In this document: piece after piece, positions 27,381 to 35,785 of the stretch
Position numbering within the stretch: position 1 is the first letter of the stretch
Layout: each line of letters begins with the position of its first letter
NCBI GenBank assembly: GCA_021787665.1
Contig: JAJYLN010000005.1
Coordinates: 45,971-109,970 of the forward strand
Reading direction: 5' to 3'
Length of the DNA: 64,000 bases
From: a bacterium
GTDB lineage: Bacteria; JAMCPX01
The notes under the pieces: generated by a model
The model's database searches: none
The model's input: only the letters and a program-made list of their open reading frames with translations
Told to the model about the DNA's origin: nothing
Made by a program: the position numbers and the translations under genes

Positions 27381-27578
27381 ATGGAAAGCTACATTGTCCG
27401 TATCTATCGTCGGGACAAGAAGGACCGGGATGGGATCACTGGCGTCGTCGAGACCATTGAAACAAACAGCCGTTCAGATAAGACCGGCAAGAAGGGCTTC
27501 AAGAGCTTCGATGACTTGAGAAGGGTACTCTGTCCGGCGAAACAGCCGCAGGATTCAACTGAAGGTAGGGGCAATTGA
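27381..27578 (+). CDS. Small hypothetical protein, C-terminus supplied by a repeat
   Basis: 65 aa. Opening ESYIVRIYRRDKKD is basic; no membrane helix or signal. AAAGGAGGCGGT precedes the ATG, a strong ribosome-binding site that supports real translation. It starts 47 bases after the STAND/BTAD gene, and such small basic ORFs could be co-transcribed with it. The final codons (EGRGN) and the stop come from palindromic element 4. Function unknown. Confidence 0.6.
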   Translation: MESYIVRIYRRDKKDRDGITGVVETIETNSRSDKTGKKGFKSFDDLRRVLCPAKQPQDSTEGRGN

Positions 27579-27593
27579 TGAATTGCCCTACCT
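27563..27593. repeat. GTAGGGGC palindromic element 4
   Basis: AGGTAGGGGCAATT pairs with AATTGCCCTACCT with one extra G in the left arm and a GATG centre. It overlaps the 3' end of the small ORF and stands 23 bases before the next propeller lipoprotein. The inner bases differ from the other copies, but the outer GTAGGGGC is kept. Confidence 0.8.
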
Positions 27594-27615
27594 AGTAAAA
27601 TAAAAGGAGACGAAT

Positions 27616-30354
27616 ATGAAAAACGGTCTGAAATTTTCGTTTACGATTGCCATAATCTTGGCAATAGGCATGGGAAGCGGCTGCGGCAGCAAGAGTGGTG
27701 GTAACAATCCGTCTCCTGTCAAGCCGAATCCTCCGACAAATTTGACGGTGACCCCGGCGGACGCGCAGGTGACGCTGCAATGGGGCGCTTCAAAAGGTGC
27801 GGCGAGCTACAATGTCTACGACTCGACGACATCCGGCGGTCCTTACACAAAGGTCAATAAAGCCACCTATCCCGATTACGTGGTGATCGGGCTGACCGAC
27901 GGGACGAAGTATTTCTTCGTCGTCACGGCGGTGAACAGTGCGGGTGAGAGCGGGTACTCGAACGAGGCGGGCGCAACGCCCACACCATCCACCATGCCGC
28001 CTTCGGCGCCGGCCAATCTTGTCGCGGTGGCAGGGAATACACAGGTCGCCCTGGCCTGGAGTGCATCCGCGGGCGCGACAAGCTACAACGTCTATACATC
28101 GACAACGTCCGGCAGCTATGCCGCGAAGCTCACCTCGACGACCAATCCCCATTACACGGTCACAGATTTGACCAACGGGACCAAGTACTACTTCGTTGTG
28201 ACCGCGGTGAACAGCATCGGCGAGAGCGGGCATTCGAACGAAGTGAATGCCACGCCGTATGTAACCGGACCGCTCAATCTAAAGGCGATACCCGGGGCTT
28301 CACAGGTATCGCTGGGCTGGAACACCTTTGCTGTAGGCATCTACCCGATGGGCATAGCCACAGATGCATCCGGCGACGCCTGGGTTGCGAATGACTGTGG
28401 AAATGATTCTAAGTGCAACAGTATCGGCACGGTATCGGAATTGAGCCCAACCGGTTCAACCATAACCACGGTTACCGTAGGCCATTACCCTGTGGGTATA
28501 GCCATTGATGCGTCCGGCAATGTCTGGGTTGTAAATAATGGAGGTAGTCCCGGCACGGTAACCAAATTAAGCCCGACGGGCACTTTCATAACCGAGGTCA
28601 CCGTAGGTTACTCCCCGATGGGTATAGCCATAGACGCATCGAATAACGTCTGGGTTGCGAACAGCTGCGGTGATGATTCTTCCTGCGGTTCCGGTACGGT
28701 TTGGAAGCTAAGCTCTACCGGAAATTTCATAACCACGGTTACCGTAGGCTACTCTCCTCAGGGTATAGCCATATCCGGGACCGGCAACGTCTGGGTTGTG
28801 AATAACTGTGGTGATGATTCTTCCTGCTCCAGTCCCGGCACGGCAACCGAATTAAGCCCCACGGGCACCTTCATAACCGAGGTCACCGTAGGCTATAGCC
28901 CGTACGGCATAGCCATAGACGCCTCAGGCGATGCATGGGTTGCGAATTACAGTGTCAACTCCGTAACTGAACTGAGTCCTACCGGCACAACCATAACCAC
29001 GGTAACCGTCGGCAATAGTCCGCAGGCCATAGCCATAGACACGTCAAATAATGTCTGGGTCGCGAATGAAGGCGACAATACGGTGTCGGAGTTAAGCCCT
29101 ACCGGCACGACCATAACCACGGTTACCGTAGGCTCGTGGCCGTACGCCATAGCGGTAGACGCATCGGACAATGTCTGGGTTGCGAATGAAGTCGACTATA
29201 CGGTAAACAAATTCGGCGCGGACACCAGAGGATACAATGTTTATAAGTCCACAACGTCCGGCGGTCCGTACGCACTCGCGGGCTTTTCAGCGCACATGAC
29301 ATTTAACGCTACAGGGCTGACGAACGGTATCGAACACTACTTCGTGGTGACCGCCGTCGATAAACATGGCGAGAGCTTATTCTCGAACGAGGCGAGCGCG
29401 AGACCGTTCTCCGTGACGGACTATACCGTGGGTAATGAACCCGGGGGCATAGCGGTAGATGCGTCGGGCAATATATGGGTTGCGAATTTTAACGACGGAT
29501 CGTTAAACGAGATAACGCCGACGACGGGCAGTAATTTTACCGTTTTCAGCGCCTTAAATCATCCTAAGGGTATTGCGATCGATCACGCCGGCAATGTCTG
29601 GGTAACCGATGACGGCAATAACACGGTAACCGAATTGACCCCCTCGTTCACGGCATACACCTATACGGTCGGTACTGTCTCCTATCCCGGTCCCGAGGCC
29701 ATTGCGATCGATCAATCCGGCAATATCTGGGAAACGAATCAATATGAAAATACGCTATGCGAGATAACCCCGACGACGGGCATCACATCCACCGTTCTCG
29801 GCGGCTTAACCACTCCCCAAGGTATAGCGATTAATGCTACCGGCGACGTCTGGGTAACGAACTATTCTTCAGGTAACTCGGTGACCGAGTTGAACACGTC
29901 GTTCACGACATACACCCATACCGTCGGAAGCTATCCCTGGGGCATTGCGATCGATCAATCCGGCAATGTCTGGGTAGCGAATTCAAATAACTCAAGCATA
30001 TCGGAGTTAAGCCCGACCGGTTCGACCTTAAACACATATTATGTAGGCCCTCAGCCGTCGGGCATAGCCATAGACGCGTCCGGCAATATATGGATCGTAG
30101 ACTTCAGCTCGAATATAGTGAGCGAGATAGAAACGGCAGGCACACCGGCGACGATTACCTACACTATCCCCGGCTTAACCGGGGCCGATGGCGTGGCGAT
30201 CGATCAATCCGGCAATGTCTGGATAACCAATAATTTTGGCAATACGGTGACTGAGATGGTCGGCATAGCGACCGGCCCGCAGTTCTTCCCGTGCCCGTAT
30301 TCGACCGCACCGGGCAACACCTGTCCGCAGTTCCAGGGCGGCGGGAATTTCTGA
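27616..30354 (+). CDS. Propeller lipoprotein C (FN3 domains, two seven-bladed propellers)
   Basis: 912 aa. The signal peptide ends at a GSGC lipobox (C23; Gly at -3 is unusual). FN3 domains span about 39-123 and 128-215. A third FN3 begins at 218 but is interrupted after LGWN (about 236); seven propeller blades follow (237-533), then the rest of the FN3 (GYNVYKSTTSGG to about 598). A second set of seven blades spans about 600-880 and the tail ends FQGGGNF. Blades 1, 3 and 4 of the first propeller carry a C-x5-C loop (C261/C267, C351/C357, C398/C404). Presumably surface exposed; ligand unknown. Confidence 0.85.
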   Translation: MKNGLKFSFTIAIILAIGMGSGCGSKSGGNNPSPVKPNPPTNLTVTPADAQVTLQWGASKGAASYNVYDSTTSGGPYTKVNKATYPDYVVIGLTDGTKYFFVVTAVNSAGESGYSNEAGATPTPSTMPPSAPANLVAVAGNTQVALAWSASAGATSYNVYTSTTSGSYAAKLTSTTNPHYTVTDLTNGTKYYFVVTAVNSIGESGHSNEVNATPYVTGPLNLKAIPGASQVSLGWNTFAVGIYPMGIATDASGDAWVANDCGNDSKCNSIGTVSELSPTGSTITTVTVGHYPVGIAIDASGNVWVVNNGGSPGTVTKLSPTGTFITEVTVGYSPMGIAIDASNNVWVANSCGDDSSCGSGTVWKLSSTGNFITTVTVGYSPQGIAISGTGNVWVVNNCGDDSSCSSPGTATELSPTGTFITEVTVGYSPYGIAIDASGDAWVANYSVNSVTELSPTGTTITTVTVGNSPQAIAIDTSNNVWVANEGDNTVSELSPTGTTITTVTVGSWPYAIAVDASDNVWVANEVDYTVNKFGADTRGYNVYKSTTSGGPYALAGFSAHMTFNATGLTNGIEHYFVVTAVDKHGESLFSNEASARPFSVTDYTVGNEPGGIAVDASGNIWVANFNDGSLNEITPTTGSNFTVFSALNHPKGIAIDHAGNVWVTDDGNNTVTELTPSFTAYTYTVGTVSYPGPEAIAIDQSGNIWETNQYENTLCEITPTTGITSTVLGGLTTPQGIAINATGDVWVTNYSSGNSVTELNTSFTTYTHTVGSYPWGIAIDQSGNVWVANSNNSSISELSPTGSTLNTYYVGPQPSGIAIDASGNIWIVDFSSNIVSEIETAGTPATITYTIPGLTGADGVAIDQSGNVWITNNFGNTVTEMVGIATGPQFFPCPYSTAPGNTCPQFQGGGNF

Positions 30355-30364
30355 GATTGAAAAG

Positions 30365-30392
30365 GTAGGGGCGAATGATTATTCGCCCCTAC
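30365..30392. repeat. GTAGGGGC palindromic element 5
   Basis: GTAGGGGCGAAT and ATTCGCCCCTAC, 12-base perfect arms around GATT, ten bases after the stop of propeller gene C. Spacing from the stop codon is the same as for element 2 after gene B. Confidence 0.88.
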
Positions 30393-30471
30393 GAAAGAAC
30401 CCATCGGCCGGTTTGCGCACGGAACCTTTTTGACGGACCTGCGTTTAACCCGGTAAAAGGAGGTACGGGTC

Positions 30472-30876
30472 ATGAAGAAGACGATGGTAATGGGTGTTGT
30501 AGTCCTGATGGGGCTCATGCTGGCCGGGGCCGCCTATGCGATGGGACCGGGCATGTGTAAAAGAACAGGTGCCACGATAGCGAGCATCAACATAGATTCC
30601 GTCAAGCACTTTCTCAAGGACACTTCAGCGGTACGGGACGAGCTTATCATAAAGCGAATCGAGCTGCTCAAGGCATGCAGACAGACAAACGTGGACTATG
30701 ACCGGATTGCGACGATCAAGAAAGCCATGATAGATCTCAAGACGAAGGTTATGGACACAGCGAAAAAGTACGGGCTCGACAAGGACATCGAGTGCCTGAT
30801 GGGCATGAAGAGAAGGGCGATGATGGTACACCGCGGGATGGAGCACGGTATGATGGGCCCTGGGCGCGGGAACTGA
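30472..30876 (+). CDS. Small periplasmic Spy/CpxP-like Met/His-rich protein
   Basis: 134 aa. A signal peptide (VVVLMGLMLAGAAYA) precedes a helical, charged mature protein. The N-terminus of the mature part (MGPGMC) and the end (RRAMMVHRGMEHGMMGPGRGN) are rich in Met and His, as in periplasmic metal-related proteins of the Spy/CpxP/ZraP type. Two other cysteines (in LKACRQT and IECLMG) are present. AAAGGAGGTACGGGTC precedes the start. It ends 6 bases before the stop of the convergent ThDP enzyme. A metal or envelope-stress role is inference. Confidence 0.7.
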   Translation: MKKTMVMGVVVLMGLMLAGAAYAMGPGMCKRTGATIASINIDSVKHFLKDTSAVRDELIIKRIELLKACRQTNVDYDRIATIKKAMIDLKTKVMDTAKKYGLDKDIECLMGMKRRAMMVHRGMEHGMMGPGRGN

Positions 30877-30882
30877 CGCCCT

Positions 30883-32634
30883 CTACATCGAGATCGAGCC
30901 TTTCCTGAACTCTGTCCTGCCGATCAACGCGTTTACCAGTACGGGTGTACCTTTTCTGGACACCTCAACGGCCTGACGGAGCACGGGCTCGATCTCGTCC
31001 TCGCTGCTGACGACGAACGCCTTTGCGTCGAAGGCCTGCGCGACCTGGTGGTAATTGGAATAGCGCAGCGCGGTCGCGACATCGTCCCCCAGAAGCTCCA
31101 CCTGCTCGCGAGCAATCTGCGTCCAGCCGGCATCGTTGCCTATGACCGCAATGACCGGGATCCGGTGCCGCACCATGGTGTCGAACTCGATGATGCTGAA
31201 GCCGGCCGCGCCATCACCCCAGAGCAGCCACACGTCCGACGTAGGCCTGCATAGCTTCGCCCCTATCGCGAAGCCGGCTCCCACGCCAAGCGTGCCGAAC
31301 ACCCCGGGATCGAGCCATGACAGCGGACCTCGAGGTTGCACGATGTACGAGGCGGTCGCCACGAAGTCCCCTCCGTCTGCAACGATGATGCTCTTGTCTG
31401 CCAGCGTGCTGTCGATCCTCTCGAGTAGACGCAGGGGGTTTATGTACGCGGTACCCTGACCTGCGAGCCCCCTGATCTGGTCCTCGCGCTGCTGCTCGCG
31501 CATGCGCAGCGTCTGGATCCATGCCTTGCGTTCACGCCCACCAGCCAGTGACGAAGAGCAGGCAATGAGGAACGCTGCCGGATCGGCGTTCACCGCGAGC
31601 CGGGGCCTGCGGTTCAGGATAAGGTCGCGCTTGCTGCGGTTTATCGAGATGACCTCGGCCTTCGGATTGATCGCCCTGCCGTAGTCGAGCCTGAAGTCGC
31701 ACGGCATGCCAGCCAGGACTACGAGGTCTGCCTCTGCGAGCGTGCTGTTGCGCCTATGGTGGAACTGCAGCGGATGGGCCGTGCCCAGCAGACCGCGCGC
31801 CATACCAGCCAGATACACCGGGACGCCTATAGCGTTGACCGACTGTATCAAGGCATCGAGCTTCCCGGGGTCGAGGACCGCCTGGCTGCCGAGGACCATG
31901 GCCGGGCGCTCCGAGCGGACGATCAGGGCAGTGGCCCTTGCCACGCCCCTGTCGTCGAGCCCCGGCACGTCCGGAGCGATGCGGCCGCGCTCCATCGTAT
32001 CAGCAATCCTGTCTGACATCCCTTGGGGGTCGCACGCGAATATCCTGTCCACGTGGCGCCTCAGGTACCAGGAGACCATCCTGTCCATGAAGGCCCCGGA
32101 CCCGGGACCCTTGTCAAGGTACCACTTCCTCACGAGCTGCTCGTCGTACACCAGGTCTATGGGGCATTCGACGAGGACCGGACCCGGCACGCCAGACTGT
32201 GCGAGCACAAAGGCCGAATCGAGTGTATGGACAAGATCGCAGCTCTTTGTTATGCTGAACACGGCCTTCACGGCGTGACGGACAAGCGATGGCTGGTCGA
32301 TGTCCTGCAGCGCGCCCCTGCCCCTGAGAACCGTGGTGGCAGCACCGGCGATAACCACGAGCGCTGACTGCGCCATCTTTGCATTCATGAGCGCGGTGAC
32401 GCCGTTGGCGAGCCCGGGACCGGCAGTTACGACCGCTACCCCGGGTGAGCCGGTAAGCCTGCCCACAGCGTCCGCCGCGAACACGGCGTCTGCCTCCTGT
32501 CTGAAGTCAACGACCCTGATCCCGGACTTCTTCGCTTCGGTCAATATCGGGGAGATGTGTCCGCCGATCAGCGTAAAGAGGTTCCGTACACCGTGGCCAT
32601 TCAGTGTACGCGCTATGACAGCCCCGCCGTTCAT
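30883..32634 (-). CDS. Thiamine-diphosphate enzyme, acetolactate synthase-like (ILVBL/HACL-like)
   Basis: 583 aa, three-domain ThDP fold. The catalytic glutamate lies in [13 protein letters not shown], and the ThDP/Mg motif runs from WGDGAAGFS to IGNDAGW. The opening [29 protein letters not shown] closely matches the vertebrate ILVBL/HACL2 group and its bacterial relatives, rather than IlvB or IlvG. So 2-hydroxyacyl-CoA lyase or acetolactate-synthase-like activity is possible; the substrate is not fixed. It stands alone on the minus strand inside the propeller locus, with a GGGAGG site before the start. Confidence 0.85.
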   Translation of the reverse strand: MNGGAVIARTLNGHGVRNLFTLIGGHISPILTEAKKSGIRVVDFRQEADAVFAADAVGRLTGSPGVAVVTAGPGLANGVTALMNAKMAQSALVVIAGAATTVLRGRGALQDIDQPSLVRHAVKAVFSITKSCDLVHTLDSAFVLAQSGVPGPVLVECPIDLVYDEQLVRKWYLDKGPGSGAFMDRMVSWYLRRHVDRIFACDPQGMSDRIADTMERGRIAPDVPGLDDRGVARATALIVRSERPAMVLGSQAVLDPGKLDALIQSVNAIGVPVYLAGMARGLLGTAHPLQFHHRRNSTLAEADLVVLAGMPCDFRLDYGRAINPKAEVISINRSKRDLILNRRPRLAVNADPAAFLIACSSSLAGGRERKAWIQTLRMREQQREDQIRGLAGQGTAYINPLRLLERIDSTLADKSIIVADGGDFVATASYIVQPRGPLSWLDPGVFGTLGVGAGFAIGAKLCRPTSDVWLLWGDGAAGFSIIEFDTMVRHRIPVIAVIGNDAGWTQIAREQVELLGDDVATALRYSNYHQVAQAFDAKAFVVSSEDEIEPVLRQAVEVSRKGTPVLVNALIGRTEFRKGSISM

Positions 32635-32804
32635 AGGTCTCGTCCTCCCATCCTATAAAGTACAACATAAACCGTCGTTTTCAACGGGTATGGCAAAAGG
32701 CACACAGCAGTGAAAACAAAAAACGAAGTTTCTATTGACAATCAGGGAACGAAGTAACGATAGTGGAATGATGGGCATTCTTTATAAACCAATAGGAGAA
32801 GAAA

Positions 32805-35666
32805 ATGGGGACAATTCGGTATGCAAAAGCCTTTAAATCCACCTTATTTGCTGCGGTACTCTTCGGCACAGCGGTAGTTGCAGGGTGCGGCAGCAAAATC
32901 AATCACAACAATGGAGTTACCTATAGCATCGCGGGTACGATGAGCGGCGCAGTCATACAGGGCGTTACCGTGACCCTGACCGGTGGGGTAGCTGGTGCAA
33001 CTCCAAAGGCCGTCACGACGGACGCGGACGGCATCTATATTTTCACCGGCCTTACGAACGGGAGCTACTCGGTTGTCCCGTCCCTGTCGGGCTACACCTT
33101 TACCCCTGTCAGCACCGCCGTTACGATAAACGGTGCAAACGTACTGGCGATCAACTTCGTAGTAATGGCGAACCCTGCACAGACTTACAGCATATCCGGG
33201 AAGGTCACCTATAATAGCAGCGGATTGGCAGGGGTCACGATGTTCCTGGGTGCAGGATTGGGTAGCACCACGACGACTACAGACGGCAGCTACAGCTTCA
33301 GCGGGCTTACCAACGGCACTTTTACCATAACCCCGTCCCTATCAGGCTACACCTTTAGCCCATCCAACAGCCAACAGACACTGAACAACACCGCTATTAC
33401 CGGCGTCGACTTCACGGCTACGCTAACAGTCGTCAAGCCCGACCCACCGGCCGGACTGGTACAAGCGACCATCAATAAGATCCCGCAGGTATCGCTGACC
33501 TGGAGTGCATCAACCGGCGCAGATAGCTATGCCATTTACTATACGACCACGACGGGCACCTGTGCCACTGCCGGCTATACGTATGCAGGCCCTGCAACAG
33601 GCCTCGCCTACACGGATACAAATCTCATCTCCGGAACGACCTATTGCTTCGCCGTAACGGCAAAGAACAGTGCGGGCGAGAGCGGGTATTCCAACATAAC
33701 CACCACGACCATTCTCGCGGTGCCGTCCCCCCTGAATGCTATCGCACCGAGCGATACAGAAGTGGATTTGACATGGGGTGCCTCGGCCGGTGCGGTAAGC
33801 TACGATGTGTATACATCGACGACGTCGGGGGCTTATTCCACGACACCGTTTACAGCGACCTCCGGCCTCAACAGCACGGTAACAGGATTGACGTACGGGA
33901 ACACCTATTACTTTGTCGTAACCGCGGTGAACGCGAATGGCGAGACCGGGTATTCGAGCCAGAAGGGCGTTTACCTCGGACAAACGCCCAATGGCCTGAC
34001 GGCATTACCGGGAGACACGGAGGCAACGCTCGACTGGAATGCGACGGTCTCACCGTTGCAATACAATTTATATGACGATGCCGGATTCGTAGGCTTTACC
34101 TCCTTCACCTCGTTTACAGCCACGTCGTTGACGAACGGCAGTCTTTACAACTTTACCGTGACCGGGGTCTACGCTGGCGGGGAGAGCGTGGGATCGAACC
34201 CTGCAAGCACCATACCGATGTCAATACCTTCGGTCACCTTAAGCGAGCCGGCAACCAGTACCGTCCAGGTAAGCTGGACCCAGGCACAAGGGTTGACCGG
34301 CAGCGTGTATGAGCAACTATCGCCCGCTGGAAGCTGGTCACAGTTGTTTACCGGCGTGAGCTCTTCGCAAACATGGACGGGTGCAAAGGACGGCGATACC
34401 TATAACTTCACGGTGACCGCCATAAACAGCCTCGGGCAGGAAGGGTCTGCATCGGCTATCGCAAGCCTTACCCTGACACCGGACGCACCGACCGGGTTGG
34501 TCGCTCATTCGGGCAATCAGCAGGCTGCTCTCAACTGGATCGGCTCCAACGGAGCAACAAGTTACAATGTGTATATAACGACGTCTACTACCTTTACAGA
34601 GTTAACGACAACTCCTCCGCCGAGTTATACGGTACACGGATTGACAGGCGGGGTTACATACTATTTCACCGTTACTGCCGTGAACGCCGGGGGCGAGAGC
34701 GGGCCGTACAACCAGGCGAGCACAACGCCCTTTACCGCTTATACCTATGCTGTCGGTTACGGACCTATTGGCATAGCAGTCGATCAAAGCAATAACATCT
34801 GGATTGCCAATGCAAGCGGTACCACGTTAAGCGTAATAACCCCGGTCACATCCGGTACACCTCAAACATCTACGGTAACCTTGACCCAGTCGCCCTGGGC
34901 ATTAGCTATAGATAGTTCGAACAATGTATGGGTCTCTGAACCTGCTGGCTATAGTCAGGAAATTATCGGACGTACACCTCAGACAGCTCAGAATATCGGC
35001 CATACTCCTCAAGGTGTACTGATCGATGAACATGATACGATATGGTATGGCGATAGTTCTGCCAACTCGAGTATTCATAACGATGTATGGAATTCGGTTA
35101 CAAAGACATGGTCAACGGTGGGTGGCCCCTATTTTTACGTTAATTATGGCGAGTTAATCACTGTGGCAGGGGATATATGGCTTGATGGTAACGATATAAG
35201 CCAAACATCTGCGAGCTACCTCAGCTTTGCCATAGGCGATCTTGTCGGCAGTACTATGACGGCCCTTGCTAATTTCGCCGGCGGATCTTTCCCTGCGGGC
35301 ATGGCTGTAGACAAATCAGGGTATGTTTGGGTTGCGGAAAATTCCCCGAATGGTTCTGTAGAGAGTACGAATGGACGGAACGTCCATGGATTGGGCCAGC
35401 CCCTGGGCATTGCCATAGACGACTCCGGCTATGTCTGGGTTGCTGGTGGCTCCAGCGGAACTGTATATGAGCTTGACCCTAATACAGGCAGCATCGTGCA
35501 TAGCTATCCGGTCGGGAGCACACCCTGGGGCATAGCCATAGACCACAGCGGCAACGTCTGGATAACCAATGGTGTTTCCACGGTAACCGAGATTGTCGGT
35601 GTCGCAACAGGTCCGCAGTACTTCCCGGTCTCAGGCCCGGTGTTCTCGGGCGGCGGGAACTGGTAG
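32805..35666 (+). CDS. Propeller lipoprotein D (carboxypeptidase-regulatory-like, five FN3, propeller)
   Basis: 953 aa. Lipobox VAGC places lipidation at C28. Two carboxypeptidase-regulatory-like beta domains (38-123, 127-206) are followed by five FN3-like domains (about 213-302, 306-390, 393-470, 474-556, 560-643) and a divergent seven-blade propeller (645-925). The fourth blade is degenerate. The tail ends PVFSGGGNW. TAGGAGAAG precedes the ATG. The 170-base upstream gap contains TTGACA at 32735-32740 but no good -10. It is divergent from the ThDP gene. Function unknown; presumed surface protein. Confidence 0.83.
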   Translation: MGTIRYAKAFKSTLFAAVLFGTAVVAGCGSKINHNNGVTYSIAGTMSGAVIQGVTVTLTGGVAGATPKAVTTDADGIYIFTGLTNGSYSVVPSLSGYTFTPVSTAVTINGANVLAINFVVMANPAQTYSISGKVTYNSSGLAGVTMFLGAGLGSTTTTTDGSYSFSGLTNGTFTITPSLSGYTFSPSNSQQTLNNTAITGVDFTATLTVVKPDPPAGLVQATINKIPQVSLTWSASTGADSYAIYYTTTTGTCATAGYTYAGPATGLAYTDTNLISGTTYCFAVTAKNSAGESGYSNITTTTILAVPSPLNAIAPSDTEVDLTWGASAGAVSYDVYTSTTSGAYSTTPFTATSGLNSTVTGLTYGNTYYFVVTAVNANGETGYSSQKGVYLGQTPNGLTALPGDTEATLDWNATVSPLQYNLYDDAGFVGFTSFTSFTATSLTNGSLYNFTVTGVYAGGESVGSNPASTIPMSIPSVTLSEPATSTVQVSWTQAQGLTGSVYEQLSPAGSWSQLFTGVSSSQTWTGAKDGDTYNFTVTAINSLGQEGSASAIASLTLTPDAPTGLVAHSGNQQAALNWIGSNGATSYNVYITTSTTFTELTTTPPPSYTVHGLTGGVTYYFTVTAVNAGGESGPYNQASTTPFTAYTYAVGYGPIGIAVDQSNNIWIANASGTTLSVITPVTSGTPQTSTVTLTQSPWALAIDSSNNVWVSEPAGYSQEIIGRTPQTAQNIGHTPQGVLIDEHDTIWYGDSSANSSIHNDVWNSVTKTWSTVGGPYFYVNYGELITVAGDIWLDGNDISQTSASYLSFAIGDLVGSTMTALANFAGGSFPAGMAVDKSGYVWVAENSPNGSVESTNGRNVHGLGQPLGIAIDDSGYVWVAGGSSGTVYELDPNTGSIVHSYPVGSTPWGIAIDHSGNVWITNGVSTVTEIVGVATGPQYFPVSGPVFSGGGNW

Positions 35667-35681
35667 GGGAAAAGTGCACCT

Positions 35682-35707
35682 GTAGGGGCGGGCGCACGCC
35701 CGCCCCT
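35682..35707. repeat. GTAGGGGC palindromic element 6, terminator-like
   Basis: AGGGGCGGGCG and CGCCCGCCCCT, 11-base arms around CA, 16 bases after the stop of propeller gene D and followed by a run of T. The hairpin-plus-T layout makes it a plausible terminator as well as a repeat copy. Confidence 0.8.
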
Positions 35708-35785
35708 TTTTTATTCCCCTGAGATGGACCGCCCGCTTGCGCTTGACCTTTCCGGTCGAGTTAATGTAAGCCTGTAACAATCACC

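Noticed and set aside
32735-32763. TTGACA before propeller gene D as a promoter
   Set aside because: The -35 is perfect but the sequence 17 bases on (CGATAG) is a poor -10, so I did not list it.
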